This document shows, piece by piece, positions 1 to 7,931 of a DNA stretch of 39,001 bases. Source of the stretch: a virus; IMG/VR virus record IMGVR_UViG_3300042934_000449, positions 1 to 39,001 of that record, one strand, 5' to 3'. The notes under the pieces were generated by a model. It worked only from the letters and a program-made list of their open reading frames with translations. It did not search any database and had not been told where the DNA came from. Both the position numbers and the translations under genes were made by a program. Every line of letters starts with the position of its first letter. Within the stretch, counting starts at the first letter, position 1.

Positions 1-142
1 GGGAAATGTGCATACATGTGAGGCCCTACCAAATGGAGGGCTTTGTGTGTATGTATGTGTAGGGGTGGATGCGGCTATAAAGTAGGGCTTTATTGGTATG
101 GATGAATTGGCATACTCTTTTTGCCCTACCATGTAGATAGGG
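1..142. other. Candidate protelomerase-site (telomere) repeat region
   Basis: No gene is visible here. Two sets of nested inverted repeats each share one centre. Around position 32, CATAC (11-15) pairs with GTATG (49-53) and GCCCT (23-27) pairs with AGGGC (37-41). Around position 105.5, GTAGGGC (82-88) pairs with GCCCTAC (123-129) and GTATG (96-100) pairs with CATAC (111-115). The same two words recur near the other window end (GGTATGCAC at 38971-38979, CCCTA at 38986-38990), beside the protelomerase gene. Telomere resolution sites of N15-type phages are flanked by families of inverted repeats and lie beside the protelomerase gene, so this is probably part of that site. No long perfect central palindrome is visible, so the actual resolution point is not identified. 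Confidence 0.45.
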
Positions 143-360
143 ACGAGGCTTTAGAGTCGTCACAGTCTGCCCATTGGCCAATGCGAACCAAGATGAAAGC
201 GCGCCCACCCAATCGCGCACATACACAAAGGGACAGCCAGAAAGGACCAGCCGCATGCATTAGGCCCAAGGCCCGTATTTACTGGGCCCAAGGCAAGGCT
301 AGAAAGGACCTCCCCCTAGCGGGGGACGCTATTTCCCTGCGGGGCTAAAATCTAAAGCCT
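143..360. repeat. Gene-free par upstream region with short repeats
   Basis: No credible gene is seen. The stretch holds a perfect 12-bp palindrome CATTGGCCAATG (172-183), a direct repeat AGAAAGGACC (239-248 and 301-310), a direct repeat GGCCCAAGGC (263-272 and 285-294, 22 bp apart, about two helical turns), and a hairpin with arms TCCCCC (311-316) and GGGGGA (321-326). It lies just upstream of parA. In type Ib partition systems the centromere usually lies upstream of parA, so these repeats may be part of a centromere or operator. Function is inferred. Confidence 0.4.
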
Positions 361-366
361 GATTTA

Positions 367-400
367 CGCAAAAACGTATTTGCGTCTTTACGTTTTTGCG
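367..400. repeat. Inverted repeat before parA (dispersed repeat, site A)
   Basis: CGCAAAAACGTA (367-378) and TACGTTTTTGCG (389-400) form a perfect 12-bp inverted repeat with a 10-bp spacer. It ends 36 bp before the parA start codon. The same A/T-core words occur at five other places in the window (near 25.97, 28.50, 28.84, 29.13 and 33.14 kb). Its position fits a partition site and/or operator bound by the small ParB-like protein, but nothing in the sequence proves the binding partner. Confidence 0.6.
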
Positions 401-436
401 CATAGAATCCTAGCGAGATAACCAAGGAGCGCTATC

Positions 437-1081
437 ATGGCAGCTAGAGTTTTTGCATTCCTTTGCGAGAAAGGAGGGGCCGGGAAGTCAACCGGAGCAA
501 CGAACGTTGCCTCCTACCTGGCCAGGCAGGGCAAGCGAGTGTTGATCGTAGACCACGACCCGCAAGCCTCCGCATCCACATGGTCTAATTTCACGCATGA
601 GAACGACGGACCTGGGGAAATTGCCGTCATCGTGATGAAGAAGCTACAACGCGACTTGCGAAGCGTTTCGCATGGCTTCGACTACGTCATCATTGACGGC
701 CAGCCGACCACCGACGCAGTCACGGTGGACGCAATCAAGGTCAGCGAGCTCGTGATAATTCCAGTCAGACCGAGCGGCTTTGACGTGTGGGCAGGTATCA
801 ACACCGCAGGGCTCGTAAGAGAGCGCCAGGCCCTCACCGACGGCAAGCCAGAGGCGCGCATCCTCGTCTCGCAAGCGATCGTAAACACCGTCATGGCGCG
901 CGACGTGGCCGAATCGCTCGAAAGCTACGAGCTCCCAATAATGCGCGGCAGAACGCATATCCGAGTTGCCTATACCGAAGTGGCCAGCACAGGCACGAGC
1001 GTTATGGACCTGCCGCCAGGCAACGAAGCACGCCTCGAAATAGAGGCAATAGCCAAAGAGATTTTGGAGGTTCTAGGATGA
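437..1081 (+). CDS. parA: ParA-family partition ATPase
   Basis: This 214-aa P-loop ATPase belongs to the ParA/MinD family. It would position and segregate copies of the prophage plasmid in the cytoplasm. The deviant Walker A motif KGGAGKST is at residues 12-19, with an IVDHDPQAS stretch at about 37-45 and YVIIDGQP as Walker B. It has no N-terminal DNA-binding extension, so it resembles the short type Ib ParA proteins, which depend on a small partner and a centromere upstream of the operon. The start follows AGGAG at a good distance. The stop overlaps the next start (ATGA at 1078-1081), so the two genes are translationally coupled. Family assignment is firm; the subtype is inferred from size and context. 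Confidence 0.93.
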   Translation: MAARVFAFLCEKGGAGKSTGATNVASYLARQGKRVLIVDHDPQASASTWSNFTHENDGPGEIAVIVMKKLQRDLRSVSHGFDYVIIDGQPTTDAVTVDAIKVSELVIIPVRPSGFDVWAGINTAGLVRERQALTDGKPEARILVSQAIVNTVMARDVAESLESYELPIMRGRTHIRVAYTEVASTGTSVMDLPPGNEARLEIEAIAKEILEVLG

Positions 1082-1377
1082 AAAAGGGCGCTATCAGCAT
1101 GCCGCCACAGGCAGAGAAACGTGCCGGCGACATCCGGGCCACAAGAGCCCTCACCGAGGAAAAAGAGGAGAGGATCTATTTCAAAGGCCCCGTTGCCTAC
1201 CAGCAAGGGCTGAACGAGATCGGCAGCCTTGCGCCAAGCAGAGCAACCCATAAAGCGCTGCTCATGGAAGCAATGGACGACCTTTTCAAGAAATACGCCG
1301 CAGGCGAAGGCCGGCAGGAGATACCAGACCTCGACGAGCTCGAGCGGCGGCTACAGAAACTTGGCCTACTCGGTTAA
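1078..1377 (+). CDS. Small ParB-like partition partner (candidate)
   Basis: This 99-aa protein is encoded directly after parA with an ATGA overlap and a GGAGG ribosome site nine bases before the start. The N-terminal third is basic and probably flexible. The middle reads as a helical segment with an SRATHKALLMEAMDDLF stretch, and the C-terminus is charged. Type Ib partition operons encode a small centromere-binding protein of about this size right after a short ParA, often with a ribbon-helix-helix fold and a flexible tail. Position and size therefore suggest that it binds the repeats upstream of parA and represses the operon. No diagnostic motif is visible, so the function rests on context. 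Confidence 0.65.
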   Translation: MKKGAISMPPQAEKRAGDIRATRALTEEKEERIYFKGPVAYQQGLNEIGSLAPSRATHKALLMEAMDDLFKKYAAGEGRQEIPDLDELERRLQKLGLLG

Positions 1378-1397
1378 TCGAGGCGGCAAGTAGAGAT

Positions 1398-1427
1398 GCC
1401 TGGAAGCGGCGGCAACCGCTCCCAGGC
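1398..1427. other. Stem-loop between par genes and small downstream genes
   Basis: GCCTGG and AGCGG on the left pair with CCGCT and CCAGGC on the right, around a CGGCAA loop, with one unpaired base on each side. There is no T-run after it, so it is not a typical intrinsic terminator. It could stabilise or process the mRNA between the par pair and the three small genes that follow. Confidence 0.5.
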
Positions 1428-1458
1428 TGAACAAAGCAAAACCCTGTGAGGTAACACT

Positions 1459-1614
1459 ATGTCCGCTACAGACTATACCATGCTGCTCGCCCTGCCCCTA
1501 AGCAAGATAACCCACCCCGACTACAGGACGTTGGTCGCCCAGTACGCCGGAGAATTCAGCTCCCCCCGATTTGCCGAGGGAATCAAAAAGGCATTGGGGG
1601 AGCGCACGAAATGA
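1459..1614 (+). CDS. Small protein of unknown function (51 aa)
   Basis: A 51-aa reading frame starts MSATDYTMLLALP and ends ALGERTK. An AGGT element lies just before the start. Its stop overlaps the next start (ATGA at 1611-1614), the same coupling seen between neighbouring genes, which is the main reason to accept it. The composition is that of a soluble protein, with no membrane segment or known motif. No function can be given. Confidence 0.6.
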   Translation: MSATDYTMLLALPLSKITHPDYRTLVAQYAGEFSSPRFAEGIKKALGERTK

Positions 1615-2009
1615 GCTCACAACGCACGCAAGCACAGTTCATAGAAGAAGCGGCGCAAGCCCTGGCCGCCTGGCTGGGCGAGGACTTTGGAGCTATTTCA
1701 ATGGTCGACCACTACCTCGGCCGGGAGGCGCCAGCCAGCGAGCGCGCGACCGAGATCGTAGCTCTAGCCGTCGATCTGCTAAACCCTGCGCTTGAGGCCC
1801 TGCGAGAGGCCGACGTCGATCGCGCACTCAAGGACCACCAGCTCGCAAGCCGGCGCAGCGAGTTCACCGCCTTTGCCGACTTTGTACGCTCGATCCCCGA
1901 TCGCATGCCTGAAATAGGGACCCCGCACGACTCACTTGCGTTTCAGGCCTGGCTAAAGCGCGAGCTCTCACAGGCGCCCACAGGCCGCACCGAGAGGGCT
2001 GCCCAATGA
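1611..2009 (+). CDS. Hypothetical protein in the par operon (132 aa)
   Basis: This 132-aa protein is mostly helical and acidic, with many Ala, Glu and Leu residues. It overlaps the 51-aa gene before it (ATGA) and the 41-aa gene after it (start at 2006 inside its last codons), so all three are probably translated together. No signal peptide, membrane segment or recognisable motif is visible. The link to the par genes is positional only: they share a strand and a terminator. Confidence 0.7.
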   Translation: MSSQRTQAQFIEEAAQALAAWLGEDFGAISMVDHYLGREAPASERATEIVALAVDLLNPALEALREADVDRALKDHQLASRRSEFTAFADFVRSIPDRMPEIGTPHDSLAFQAWLKRELSQAPTGRTERAAQ

Positions 2010-2131
2010 ACCATAACTCCAGCGCTGCCGAGAGCTTGCTCGGCATGGCCCTCGAGGGCTTTATCATCGCGGTCATAGTCCTATACCGCCTATTCAAGCA
2101 CTGCGCCCAGCGAGGCAGAAAAAACGCCTGA
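2006..2131 (+). CDS. Small single-span membrane protein (41 aa)
   Basis: This 41-aa frame starts inside the end of the 132-aa gene (AATGA junction). Residues 10-30 (LLGMALEGFIIAVIVLYRLF) form one hydrophobic span, followed by a short basic tail ending QRGRKNA. This suggests an inner-membrane peptide with its positive end in the cytoplasm. It ends ten bases before a strong terminator, as the last gene of the rightward operon. The role is unknown. Confidence 0.55.
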   Translation: MNHNSSAAESLLGMALEGFIIAVIVLYRLFKHCAQRGRKNA

Positions 2132-2140
2132 TCTAAAAAC

Positions 2141-2181
2141 GAAAAAAGGCCCCCACCGCCGCTAGGCAGTGGGGGCTTTTT
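2141..2181. terminator. Bidirectional terminator between par operon and late operon
   Basis: GCCCCCAC (2149-2156) pairs with GTGGGGGC (2169-2176). An A-run precedes the stem and a T-run follows it, so it can stop transcription from both sides. It sits between the convergent ends of the rightward par operon (2131) and the leftward late operon (2181). Confidence 0.88.
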
Positions 2182-3191
2182 CATTCCTTGGGATACGTGG
2201 CGTCGATCGAGCATCGGTAACTCTGCTGGCGACTCCCACTATGGACAACCTTGTCGATCGACCATTTGCTCCTCATGAAAGGCGGCCATGACTCGTCGAG
2301 GTTCAATAGACCCTCAGCGCAAAGGTCGGCATTTCCTGGGCAATCCACCCTAAGTTTGACCGACTCGCGCTCTTGCTTGCGCGCTTGGCCCTCGGCCGCC
2401 GCCCGCGCCTCAGCCTCACCCTGATAGCGCTTGCGCATGCGCTTGAACGGCTCGGCACCCACTTCTACGGTGCATTCCTTTGCGGCCTCTCCGTCCCACC
2501 AGGTCGTGCGGCAACCCTTGAACTTGACCCTCGTATCATCGTCGATGCTGGCCATAACAAAGGCCCGGTCGCCTGGGCGATTATCAGTTGTGACCGACAG
2601 GGTCACAGGCGCCAGATTCTGACCCGATAGGCTCTTAACCTTGCCGCGCCTGGCCAGCACGTAGAGCGAGCCGAGAGGCTTGGCCACCGCGTCATGATCT
2701 CGCGCCAGGCGCGTCAGAAAAGCCATGTCCGTTTCGTTCGACTGGTCGACGTGGGCGATTGGGATCGAGGCCAGATCAGATGCCACGCGCGGCGAAAACC
2801 CATATCCACCGGTCAGCTTTTTGAACAGCGCCCCCAAGGTTGTAGGGCCATGGCTGGCGCTGCGCCTGGCCCTAAACCCGGCACCGTCCGTAGGCGTGAA
2901 AGGCGCCGCTGTAGCCACGATCGACAGCCGAGGCGGGAACAGGTTAGGCGTGCGCCGACTGATTATGAACTCGCCTTTATCAACGAGCCCCGTCTCCTTA
3001 TAGCCAATGCGAATACCGACCTTTGCGCCGGCCTCTGGCAGCGAATCAATGCCCTCCGTGTTGACAGTGAGCTTCAATTGATCCGACTCGATGCCCGCCG
3101 CGTCCGTGTATTCCCAGTCAATGAGCCGCTTATTGATAAGTGCGGCGCCAGCGCCATACACCTCAACTTGCGGCGTAAATCCTACAGCCAT
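2181..3191 (-). CDS. D: P2 gpD-like tail hub / late control protein D
   Basis: This 336-aa protein belongs to the phage late control protein D family. In P2-like tails this protein forms the baseplate hub that joins the tube to the spike (equivalent to gp27 of T4). Visible family features are an early VEVYGAGAALINKRLIDWEYTD segment, a middle QSNETDMAFLTRLARDHDA segment and a C-terminal region ending SIDATYPKE. Length matches the family. It is the last gene of the leftward operon, in the P2 order tape measure-U-X-D. In P2 the transcriptional activator is a separate gene, so the 'late control' name need not mean a regulatory role. Confidence 0.92.
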   Translation of the reverse strand: MAVGFTPQVEVYGAGAALINKRLIDWEYTDAAGIESDQLKLTVNTEGIDSLPEAGAKVGIRIGYKETGLVDKGEFIISRRTPNLFPPRLSIVATAAPFTPTDGAGFRARRSASHGPTTLGALFKKLTGGYGFSPRVASDLASIPIAHVDQSNETDMAFLTRLARDHDAVAKPLGSLYVLARRGKVKSLSGQNLAPVTLSVTTDNRPGDRAFVMASIDDDTRVKFKGCRTTWWDGEAAKECTVEVGAEPFKRMRKRYQGEAEARAAAEGQARKQERESVKLRVDCPGNADLCAEGLLNLDESWPPFMRSKWSIDKVVHSGSRQQSYRCSIDATYPKE

Positions 3192-3200
3192 AAACCACCT

Positions 3201-3413
3201 CTAATCCCATGGCGACACGGGCTTAGCCTTTTGAGCCTTCTCGCTCAACTCAGGCATGGCCACCAGCACCCCTGCCGGCAAGACCGGCCCGTATTCAGCG
3301 AGACCCGGATTGATAAGCCACAGCGCTTCCTCTGCCTCGTCGTCACAGCGGCCGAGCTCGCGATAGAGCAAGACTGCGACCGAGTCCCCGGCGATACTGC
3401 GCACCCTACGCAT
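3201..3413 (-). CDS. X: P2 gpX-like tail protein
   Basis: This 70-aa protein matches gpX of P2 in size and pattern: an early GDSVAVLLYRELG segment, a middle NPGLAEYGPVLPAGVLVAMPE stretch and a short polar C-terminus. Proteins of this family carry a LysM-like fold and help assemble the tail hub. It lies between U and D as in P2 and overlaps the end of U by eight bases. Confidence 0.88.
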   Translation of the reverse strand: MRRVRSIAGDSVAVLLYRELGRCDDEAEEALWLINPGLAEYGPVLPAGVLVAMPELSEKAQKAKPVSPWD

Positions 3414-3789
3414 TGACGAATTCCTTTAGCTCGAGCGTCCAGTCCACCACCATCGCCGTACCGTCATCGATAACGCGCGCCTGGCTCTCACTCAGCCGAT
3501 CGATCCGCCAACGGCCCCAGTTTCGCCCCACGCCGTCAACAAGCACGTAAGGCACCCTGGCATCGACCAGCGCGCGCAAGTCGTCAAGGCGCTCCATTGC
3601 AGGGCCGTACATGGCAGAACCAGACAGACGCAGGGTCTCGAGATCCTGGCCCGTCTGGTGCGACATAGGCTTGCTGGCGATGATGTCCAGATCGACCCAC
3701 CCGCCAGAGGTCTGACGCTCGAGGCGCTCATAGCAGAAGCCCTTGGCCAGCCCGAACACAAACCCACCAATTGCCATTTGCTGGCGCAT
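3406..3789 (-). CDS. U: P2 gpU-like tail protein
   Basis: This 127-aa protein matches phage P2 gpU, a tail component needed for late steps of tail completion. Family features are FVFGLAKG near the N-terminus, an SKPMSHQTGQDLETLRLSG segment, and a C-terminal IDDGTAMVVDWTLELKEF. The gene begins one base into the tape-measure stop region and overlaps X, giving tight translational coupling. Confidence 0.9.
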   Translation of the reverse strand: MRQQMAIGGFVFGLAKGFCYERLERQTSGGWVDLDIIASKPMSHQTGQDLETLRLSGSAMYGPAMERLDDLRALVDARVPYVLVDGVGRNWGRWRIDRLSESQARVIDDGTAMVVDWTLELKEFVNA

Positions 3790-6700
3790 TACGCTGCACT
3801 CCCATCACCTAATGACGCACTACGCCGAACACCCAGCGCATCGCCCGACATCAGGGGCAGGAACTGCGCGCGTAGGTCGGCCATGATTTTCTGCGAAAGC
3901 GCCAGGGTCGTTGCTTGATCCGCACCGTTAACCACCAGATGCGGCGCGAACGTGATTTGCCGATTATCCGAGGCCTGCGCTACTTGCTTTTGCACCTCTC
4001 CGGGCGCCTGCAATCGATCTGCGATGCTGCGCATAAACCCGTCGAGCTTGTCACCCAGGCTACCCAAGAGCTGATCGAGCGAACCAAGAACCCCAGTCCC
4101 TCCCGGGCCCGCAGGAGGCGCGGCAGTGACCGACATGGCCAGCGCCTTAGCCTCTGGTGCCGGCAGTGCTGGCGCCGCACCCGGGAAATTGACCTGTGCA
4201 GCCGTCAGCGCGGGAAGCGCGAAGGGGTCCACCTTGCCCGGAACGGGCTTGGCTTGCGCCATACGCGCTTGATCCGCCTCGTACTGCCCCCGATACCCAG
4301 GCGGCACTAAGTCCGCGCCAGGGAAGCGCACACGGCCCGCAGTAAGCGCCGGCACCACGAATGGACTCTCACCCCCCGGGCCGTATTGCACACCTGGCGG
4401 CGTTACGCCTGTTTGAGCCGCAACCGAAAGCGCCGCCCCGCTCTGCCCTTGATACCCAGGCGCGACCAAGTCAGCACCAGGGAACCGCACCTGCTCGGCC
4501 GTCAGCGCCGGCACGACAAAGGGACTCTCACCGCCCGGGCCGTACTGCACACCTGGCGGCGCTACGCCGACTTGAGCCGCAACCGCAAGCCCCGAGCCGC
4601 TCTGCCCCTGATCCCCAGGCTTGACCAAGCTAGCACCAGGGAACCGCACCTGCTCGGCCGTCAGCGCCGGCACGACAAAGGGACTCTCACCGCCCGGGCC
4701 ATACTGCGCGCCTGGCGGCGCTACGCCGGCTTGAGCCGCAACCGCAGGCGCAGCAGCGGGCTCTTTGACGGCCGCCGCCTTGGGCTCAGGTTTAGACGTC
4801 AGCCAGTCATAGGCCTGCCCACCCTTTTCGCCGAGCCACGAGCCGAGCTCGGACCCGCTCAAGCCACCGACCAAGCCCCCGATGGCGCTGCCAACGGCAG
4901 TGCCAAGGCCTGGCAAGATCAGCGTGCCAATCGCCGCGCCGGCTGCGCCTCCTGCCCAGGCGCCGGCCAGCCCTCCCGCTGCACCACCAACGCCACTACC
5001 GACCGCCTTTGAATCGCCGGCTTGCAAGCCATTGAGCGCCTCGATACCAGATGCAGCCACCGCTAAAGGCACAGCCACACGGCCAGCAACCTTGCCGACC
5101 TTGGCTACTCGAGCGGCCAGGCGCCGCCCGCGCGACTTGCGCCGACCGCCTGGCTCGAGATCCGCGCCACCACCCGGGGCGCCACCCGAGATCCGGGCAA
5201 GCGCAGCATTCAATCGCCCCACGGCTCGATCGGCATTGGTCGCTGTTTGCGCCGTCCGCACGTCCAGTTTTGCCCTGGCCATTCCGGCCTTGTTGAACGC
5301 CTGGCCAACCATCAGGCCCAAGAATTTCATGCCAAGCGCGCCCACCTTGAGCGCAGCCAGGCCGCCCGCTGCCACCGCAATTGCACCAGTGACATTGGGG
5401 AAGGTTTCCCCGGCCCAGCTCAAGGCGTCCACCAGCGCCCCCAGCGGCATCAGCACGGCATTGAGCGCAGGAAGCATGGCGTTGCCGACAACCGTCGTAA
5501 GTCGCGTGAGGCGAGCCGTGAAGGCGTTCCAGCTCGTGCGCGAAGTCTTCGCGACGCCTTCGGCCTCCTGCATCATTGACGCCTGATCGCCCAGCACCGA
5601 TGTCGCATATTTCGACTTGTCGGCGACCATCGCGAAGGCCTGCTCCAGCGGCTCGAGGTTCTCGATAAGCGGCTGAATTGCACCAATCGACTCGGACCCG
5701 AAAAGCGTCGTTGAAAGCGCGGCCTGCTCCTCTTTGGGCGCAGACTTAATCGCAGTCAGCACCCGCATAATTGTCGCGGGGGCGTCTTTCTGCATGTCAG
5801 CCGCAAGTTCTTGCGGGCTAAACCCGAGCTCTTTCCACTGCTCTCTTTTCGCCTTTGGCGCCGAGTCGCCTGCCGTAAGCGCGGCCAAGAAGTTCTTGAA
5901 GCCGGTGCCGGCGATTTCCTTCTCTGTGCCCGGGTTGAGCAGCGCTGTTGTCAGCGCCGCCGTCTGCTCGGGCGCCATGCCCGAGGCCGAGCCGACAGCG
6001 CCGAAGCGCTTAACGACCGCCGCAATATCGGCCGCTTTGGCGTTGAAGTTGTTGCCGAGGTAGTTGGTAGCGTCGGCCAGGTCGAGCGTTTTGCCTCGAT
6101 CCAGCTTCATAGAGGCTTGCCAGCCCGCCATGGTTTCGCCGGCAGTCTGCGCATCGATGTCGAACGCCGCGCCCATGGTGGCGGCATCGCGGGTAAAGTC
6201 CATGATGGCAGCACGGCGACGCTCAGGCGTCTTTTCATCCTTACCTATGCCGCTCTGCCCTGCCGCATACTCGATTTTGGCCAGGTCAACGGCTGTCATG
6301 CCAGCGCTCGCGATCTTGCGATCGCTGGCCATCACCAGGTTATCGGCCGCCATCGACTTGATGCCGGCCGCCTGCTCTTGCTCGTCATCCGAGAACGTCA
6401 GGACCTTGCCGACGTCTGCCATCGCGGTTTCAAGCTGCATAGCCTGATCGATCGGCCGACTCGCCAGGTAGCCAAGCGCGGCCGTCTCGACCATCTTCCC
6501 GCGAAGATCCGCGCGGGCCGCACGGTTCTCGGACATCCGCCCGGACGCCCTGGCGACTGCATCGAGCTTGGCCCTTTGCGCATCGAGCGCCGCCGTCGCC
6601 TGCTTGGTGTCAGCCTTTAGCCGCTCCTGCGCATCGGCCAGCTTGTTTGTGTCGATGCCGGCCTTTCCGAGGGACGTGGCCAGGCTGTCGAGCTGGGCGC

Positions 6701-7187
6701 GCTCCCGCGACTGCGCACGCTCAAGGGACTGGACGCCGGCACGGGCCTTGTCCTGCTGCGTGTCGAGCTTTCGCGTGGCAACCGTGGCGAGATCCAGCTC
6801 CTTACCCAAGCGCTCCTGCTCGAGGCGGGCCCGCGCAACATCATCAGCCGAGGCGTCGGTAGAGGCCTCGAGCGCCTTGGTAGCTGCAACCGCCTTCCCG
6901 TAGGACTGGGCGAGCTCGGCCGCCTTCGCGGTCGCCGTGGCCTGCTCACGACTTAGCCGAGCCTGCTCAGCACGGGCCGACTTTACCGCTTCCTCCGTCT
7001 GCTTGACCTTCAACGTCAGAGCCTCGAAGCCCGACACGTCCTTGGCCTGGCTGTTGAGCTCCCGCAGCGTCGCTTGTTGCGCCTTGATTGAGGCCTTCAA
7101 CCTCCCGGCGCCCTTCTCGAAACTGCCGAACGTGGTCGAAAACCCATCGACGGCCGCCAGCTTCAAGGAATACTTAGACTCGGCCAC
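3789..7187 (-). CDS. T: Tail tape measure protein
   Basis: This 1132-aa protein sets tail length. The N-terminal 220 residues are strongly coiled-coil (long runs of Ala, Lys, Glu and Arg). A phage minor-tail core domain follows at about residues 230-440. Glycine/alanine-rich hydrophobic spans lie at about 580-620 and 720-790, probably membrane-active during DNA entry. Residues of about 815-990 hold three near-identical 53-aa repeats plus a worn fourth copy. The start is GTG at 7187, with AGGAG upstream; the E' frame ends just before it. Position after E/E' and before U is that of P2 gene T. Confidence 0.94.
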   Translation of the reverse strand: MAESKYSLKLAAVDGFSTTFGSFEKGAGRLKASIKAQQATLRELNSQAKDVSGFEALTLKVKQTEEAVKSARAEQARLSREQATATAKAAELAQSYGKAVAATKALEASTDASADDVARARLEQERLGKELDLATVATRKLDTQQDKARAGVQSLERAQSRERAQLDSLATSLGKAGIDTNKLADAQERLKADTKQATAALDAQRAKLDAVARASGRMSENRAARADLRGKMVETAALGYLASRPIDQAMQLETAMADVGKVLTFSDDEQEQAAGIKSMAADNLVMASDRKIASAGMTAVDLAKIEYAAGQSGIGKDEKTPERRRAAIMDFTRDAATMGAAFDIDAQTAGETMAGWQASMKLDRGKTLDLADATNYLGNNFNAKAADIAAVVKRFGAVGSASGMAPEQTAALTTALLNPGTEKEIAGTGFKNFLAALTAGDSAPKAKREQWKELGFSPQELAADMQKDAPATIMRVLTAIKSAPKEEQAALSTTLFGSESIGAIQPLIENLEPLEQAFAMVADKSKYATSVLGDQASMMQEAEGVAKTSRTSWNAFTARLTRLTTVVGNAMLPALNAVLMPLGALVDALSWAGETFPNVTGAIAVAAGGLAALKVGALGMKFLGLMVGQAFNKAGMARAKLDVRTAQTATNADRAVGRLNAALARISGGAPGGGADLEPGGRRKSRGRRLAARVAKVGKVAGRVAVPLAVAASGIEALNGLQAGDSKAVGSGVGGAAGGLAGAWAGGAAGAAIGTLILPGLGTAVGSAIGGLVGGLSGSELGSWLGEKGGQAYDWLTSKPEPKAAAVKEPAAAPAVAAQAGVAPPGAQYGPGGESPFVVPALTAEQVRFPGASLVKPGDQGQSGSGLAVAAQVGVAPPGVQYGPGGESPFVVPALTAEQVRFPGADLVAPGYQGQSGAALSVAAQTGVTPPGVQYGPGGESPFVVPALTAGRVRFPGADLVPPGYRGQYEADQARMAQAKPVPGKVDPFALPALTAAQVNFPGAAPALPAPEAKALAMSVTAAPPAGPGGTGVLGSLDQLLGSLGDKLDGFMRSIADRLQAPGEVQKQVAQASDNRQITFAPHLVVNGADQATTLALSQKIMADLRAQFLPLMSGDALGVRRSASLGDGSAA
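4190..4740 (-). repeat. Tandem 159-bp repeats inside the tape measure gene
   Basis: A block encoding QYGPGGESPFVVPALTAE... recurs with its GACTCTCAC word at 4364, 4523 and 4682, an exact spacing of 159 bp (53 codons). A diverged fourth unit lies at about 4200-4300. The repeat keeps the reading frame. Copy-number change here would alter protein length in 53-residue steps. Confidence 0.9.
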
Positions 7188-7192
7188 CGTGC

Positions 7193-7905
7193 CTACTCCT
7201 GTTTAACACCGAGACGCATTAGCGCGATCTCATAACGGCGCATCGCCTTGTCGACGTCCCACTCCAGAATCTCGGACTCCGTGGCCGAGTAGACCAACGG
7301 GACCACGTCGAGAATTACGTCGGTGTCACGCTCTGAAAGTAGGAAGCCGGGCGATTCAAAAAATCCCCGATGCGCTCCTGCAACAGGTTCCAGTCGGGGA
7401 CCGACAGTGCACGGACGTCATCGACCATCAGGTCGGCGCAATGCGCAGTGATCCACTCGGCGCGCTGATCGGCGTTGGCCAGTTTCTTCATCACCTTCAC
7501 GGCCTTGATCGCTGGCATTTGCAGAGTCAGCGACTCGCGCTCGAGGCCACCCGCCGACAGCGGGATCAACAGCACGGGCCGGTCAGGGTCGACAGGGGCC
7601 GACTGGTACTCGGTCGAGGTCTTGGTCACGTAAACGTGCACGTACCGCGAAAGCGAAACGTAGTCCGGGCGCTTGAGGCAGTCGATAGCCTCAACCGAAA
7701 GACCGGTGGCCAGGATCGCCAAGGCCTCGAAGCGCGCATCGTCGTCGTCATCAGGGATGCCGCGCAGCGCCTGCTTATAGGCACCGTAAGTAAACGGCTT
7801 GAACTCGATTTTCTCGATGGTGGCGGGCTCGGAGCCACTGACCTTCGGGTCTGCCGGAATGGTGATAGGGCACAGCAAGGTATGAACGATCGGAGTCCAG
7901 GACAT
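7193..7905 (-). CDS. E+E': Tail assembly chaperone gpE+E' made by -1 frameshift
   Basis: The downstream E' frame has no start codon of its own before its conserved part. It reads on from gpE if ribosomes slip back one base at T_TTT_TTG. The extended product would be about 237 aa and end in WDVDKAMRRYEIALMRLGVKQE. Stop is at 7193, just before the tape measure start. P2 uses the same heptamer in gene E, and the longer product acts as a chaperone for the tape measure protein. The frame, heptamer and gene position are all seen directly; frameshifting itself is inferred from the family. Confidence 0.85.
7315..7905 (-). CDS. E: Tail assembly protein gpE (unshifted product)
   Basis: This 196-aa product is the non-shifted form of the tail assembly gene. 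It starts MSWTPIVHTLLCPITIPAD. A longer frame opens at 7944, but that region is inside the terminator hairpin, so 7905 is the better start. The C-terminus RIGDFLNRPASYFQSVTPT spans the slip site. It is longer than P2 gpE (about 90 residues), like tail chaperones of Mu- and VHML-like phages. It sits between tube and tape measure, as expected. Confidence 0.85.
   Translation of the reverse strand: MSWTPIVHTLLCPITIPADPKVSGSEPATIEKIEFKPFTYGAYKQALRGIPDDDDDARFEALAILATGLSVEAIDCLKRPDYVSLSRYVHVYVTKTSTEYQSAPVDPDRPVLLIPLSAGGLERESLTLQMPAIKAVKVMKKLANADQRAEWITAHCADLMVDDVRALSVPDWNLLQERIGDFLNRPASYFQSVTPT
7357..7363 (-). other. Slippery heptamer T_TTT_TTG
   Basis: On the minus strand the zero frame reads GAT TTT TTG AAT, giving the slippery heptamer T TTT TTG about 40 bases before the gpE stop (7317-7315). 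A -1 slip moves ribosomes into the E' frame, which stays open to 7193. Confidence 0.85.
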
Positions 7906-7931
7906 CGGGATTTTCTCAGAACCAGAAATAG

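Noticed and set aside
172-183. CATTGGCCAATG as the telomere centre
   Set aside because: The palindrome is only 12 bp and its flanks do not pair, unlike known protelomerase targets with long symmetric centres.
4190-4740. CRISPR-like spaced repeats
   Set aside because: The repeat units are in frame, long and adjacent, inside the tape measure protein. No cas genes are present.
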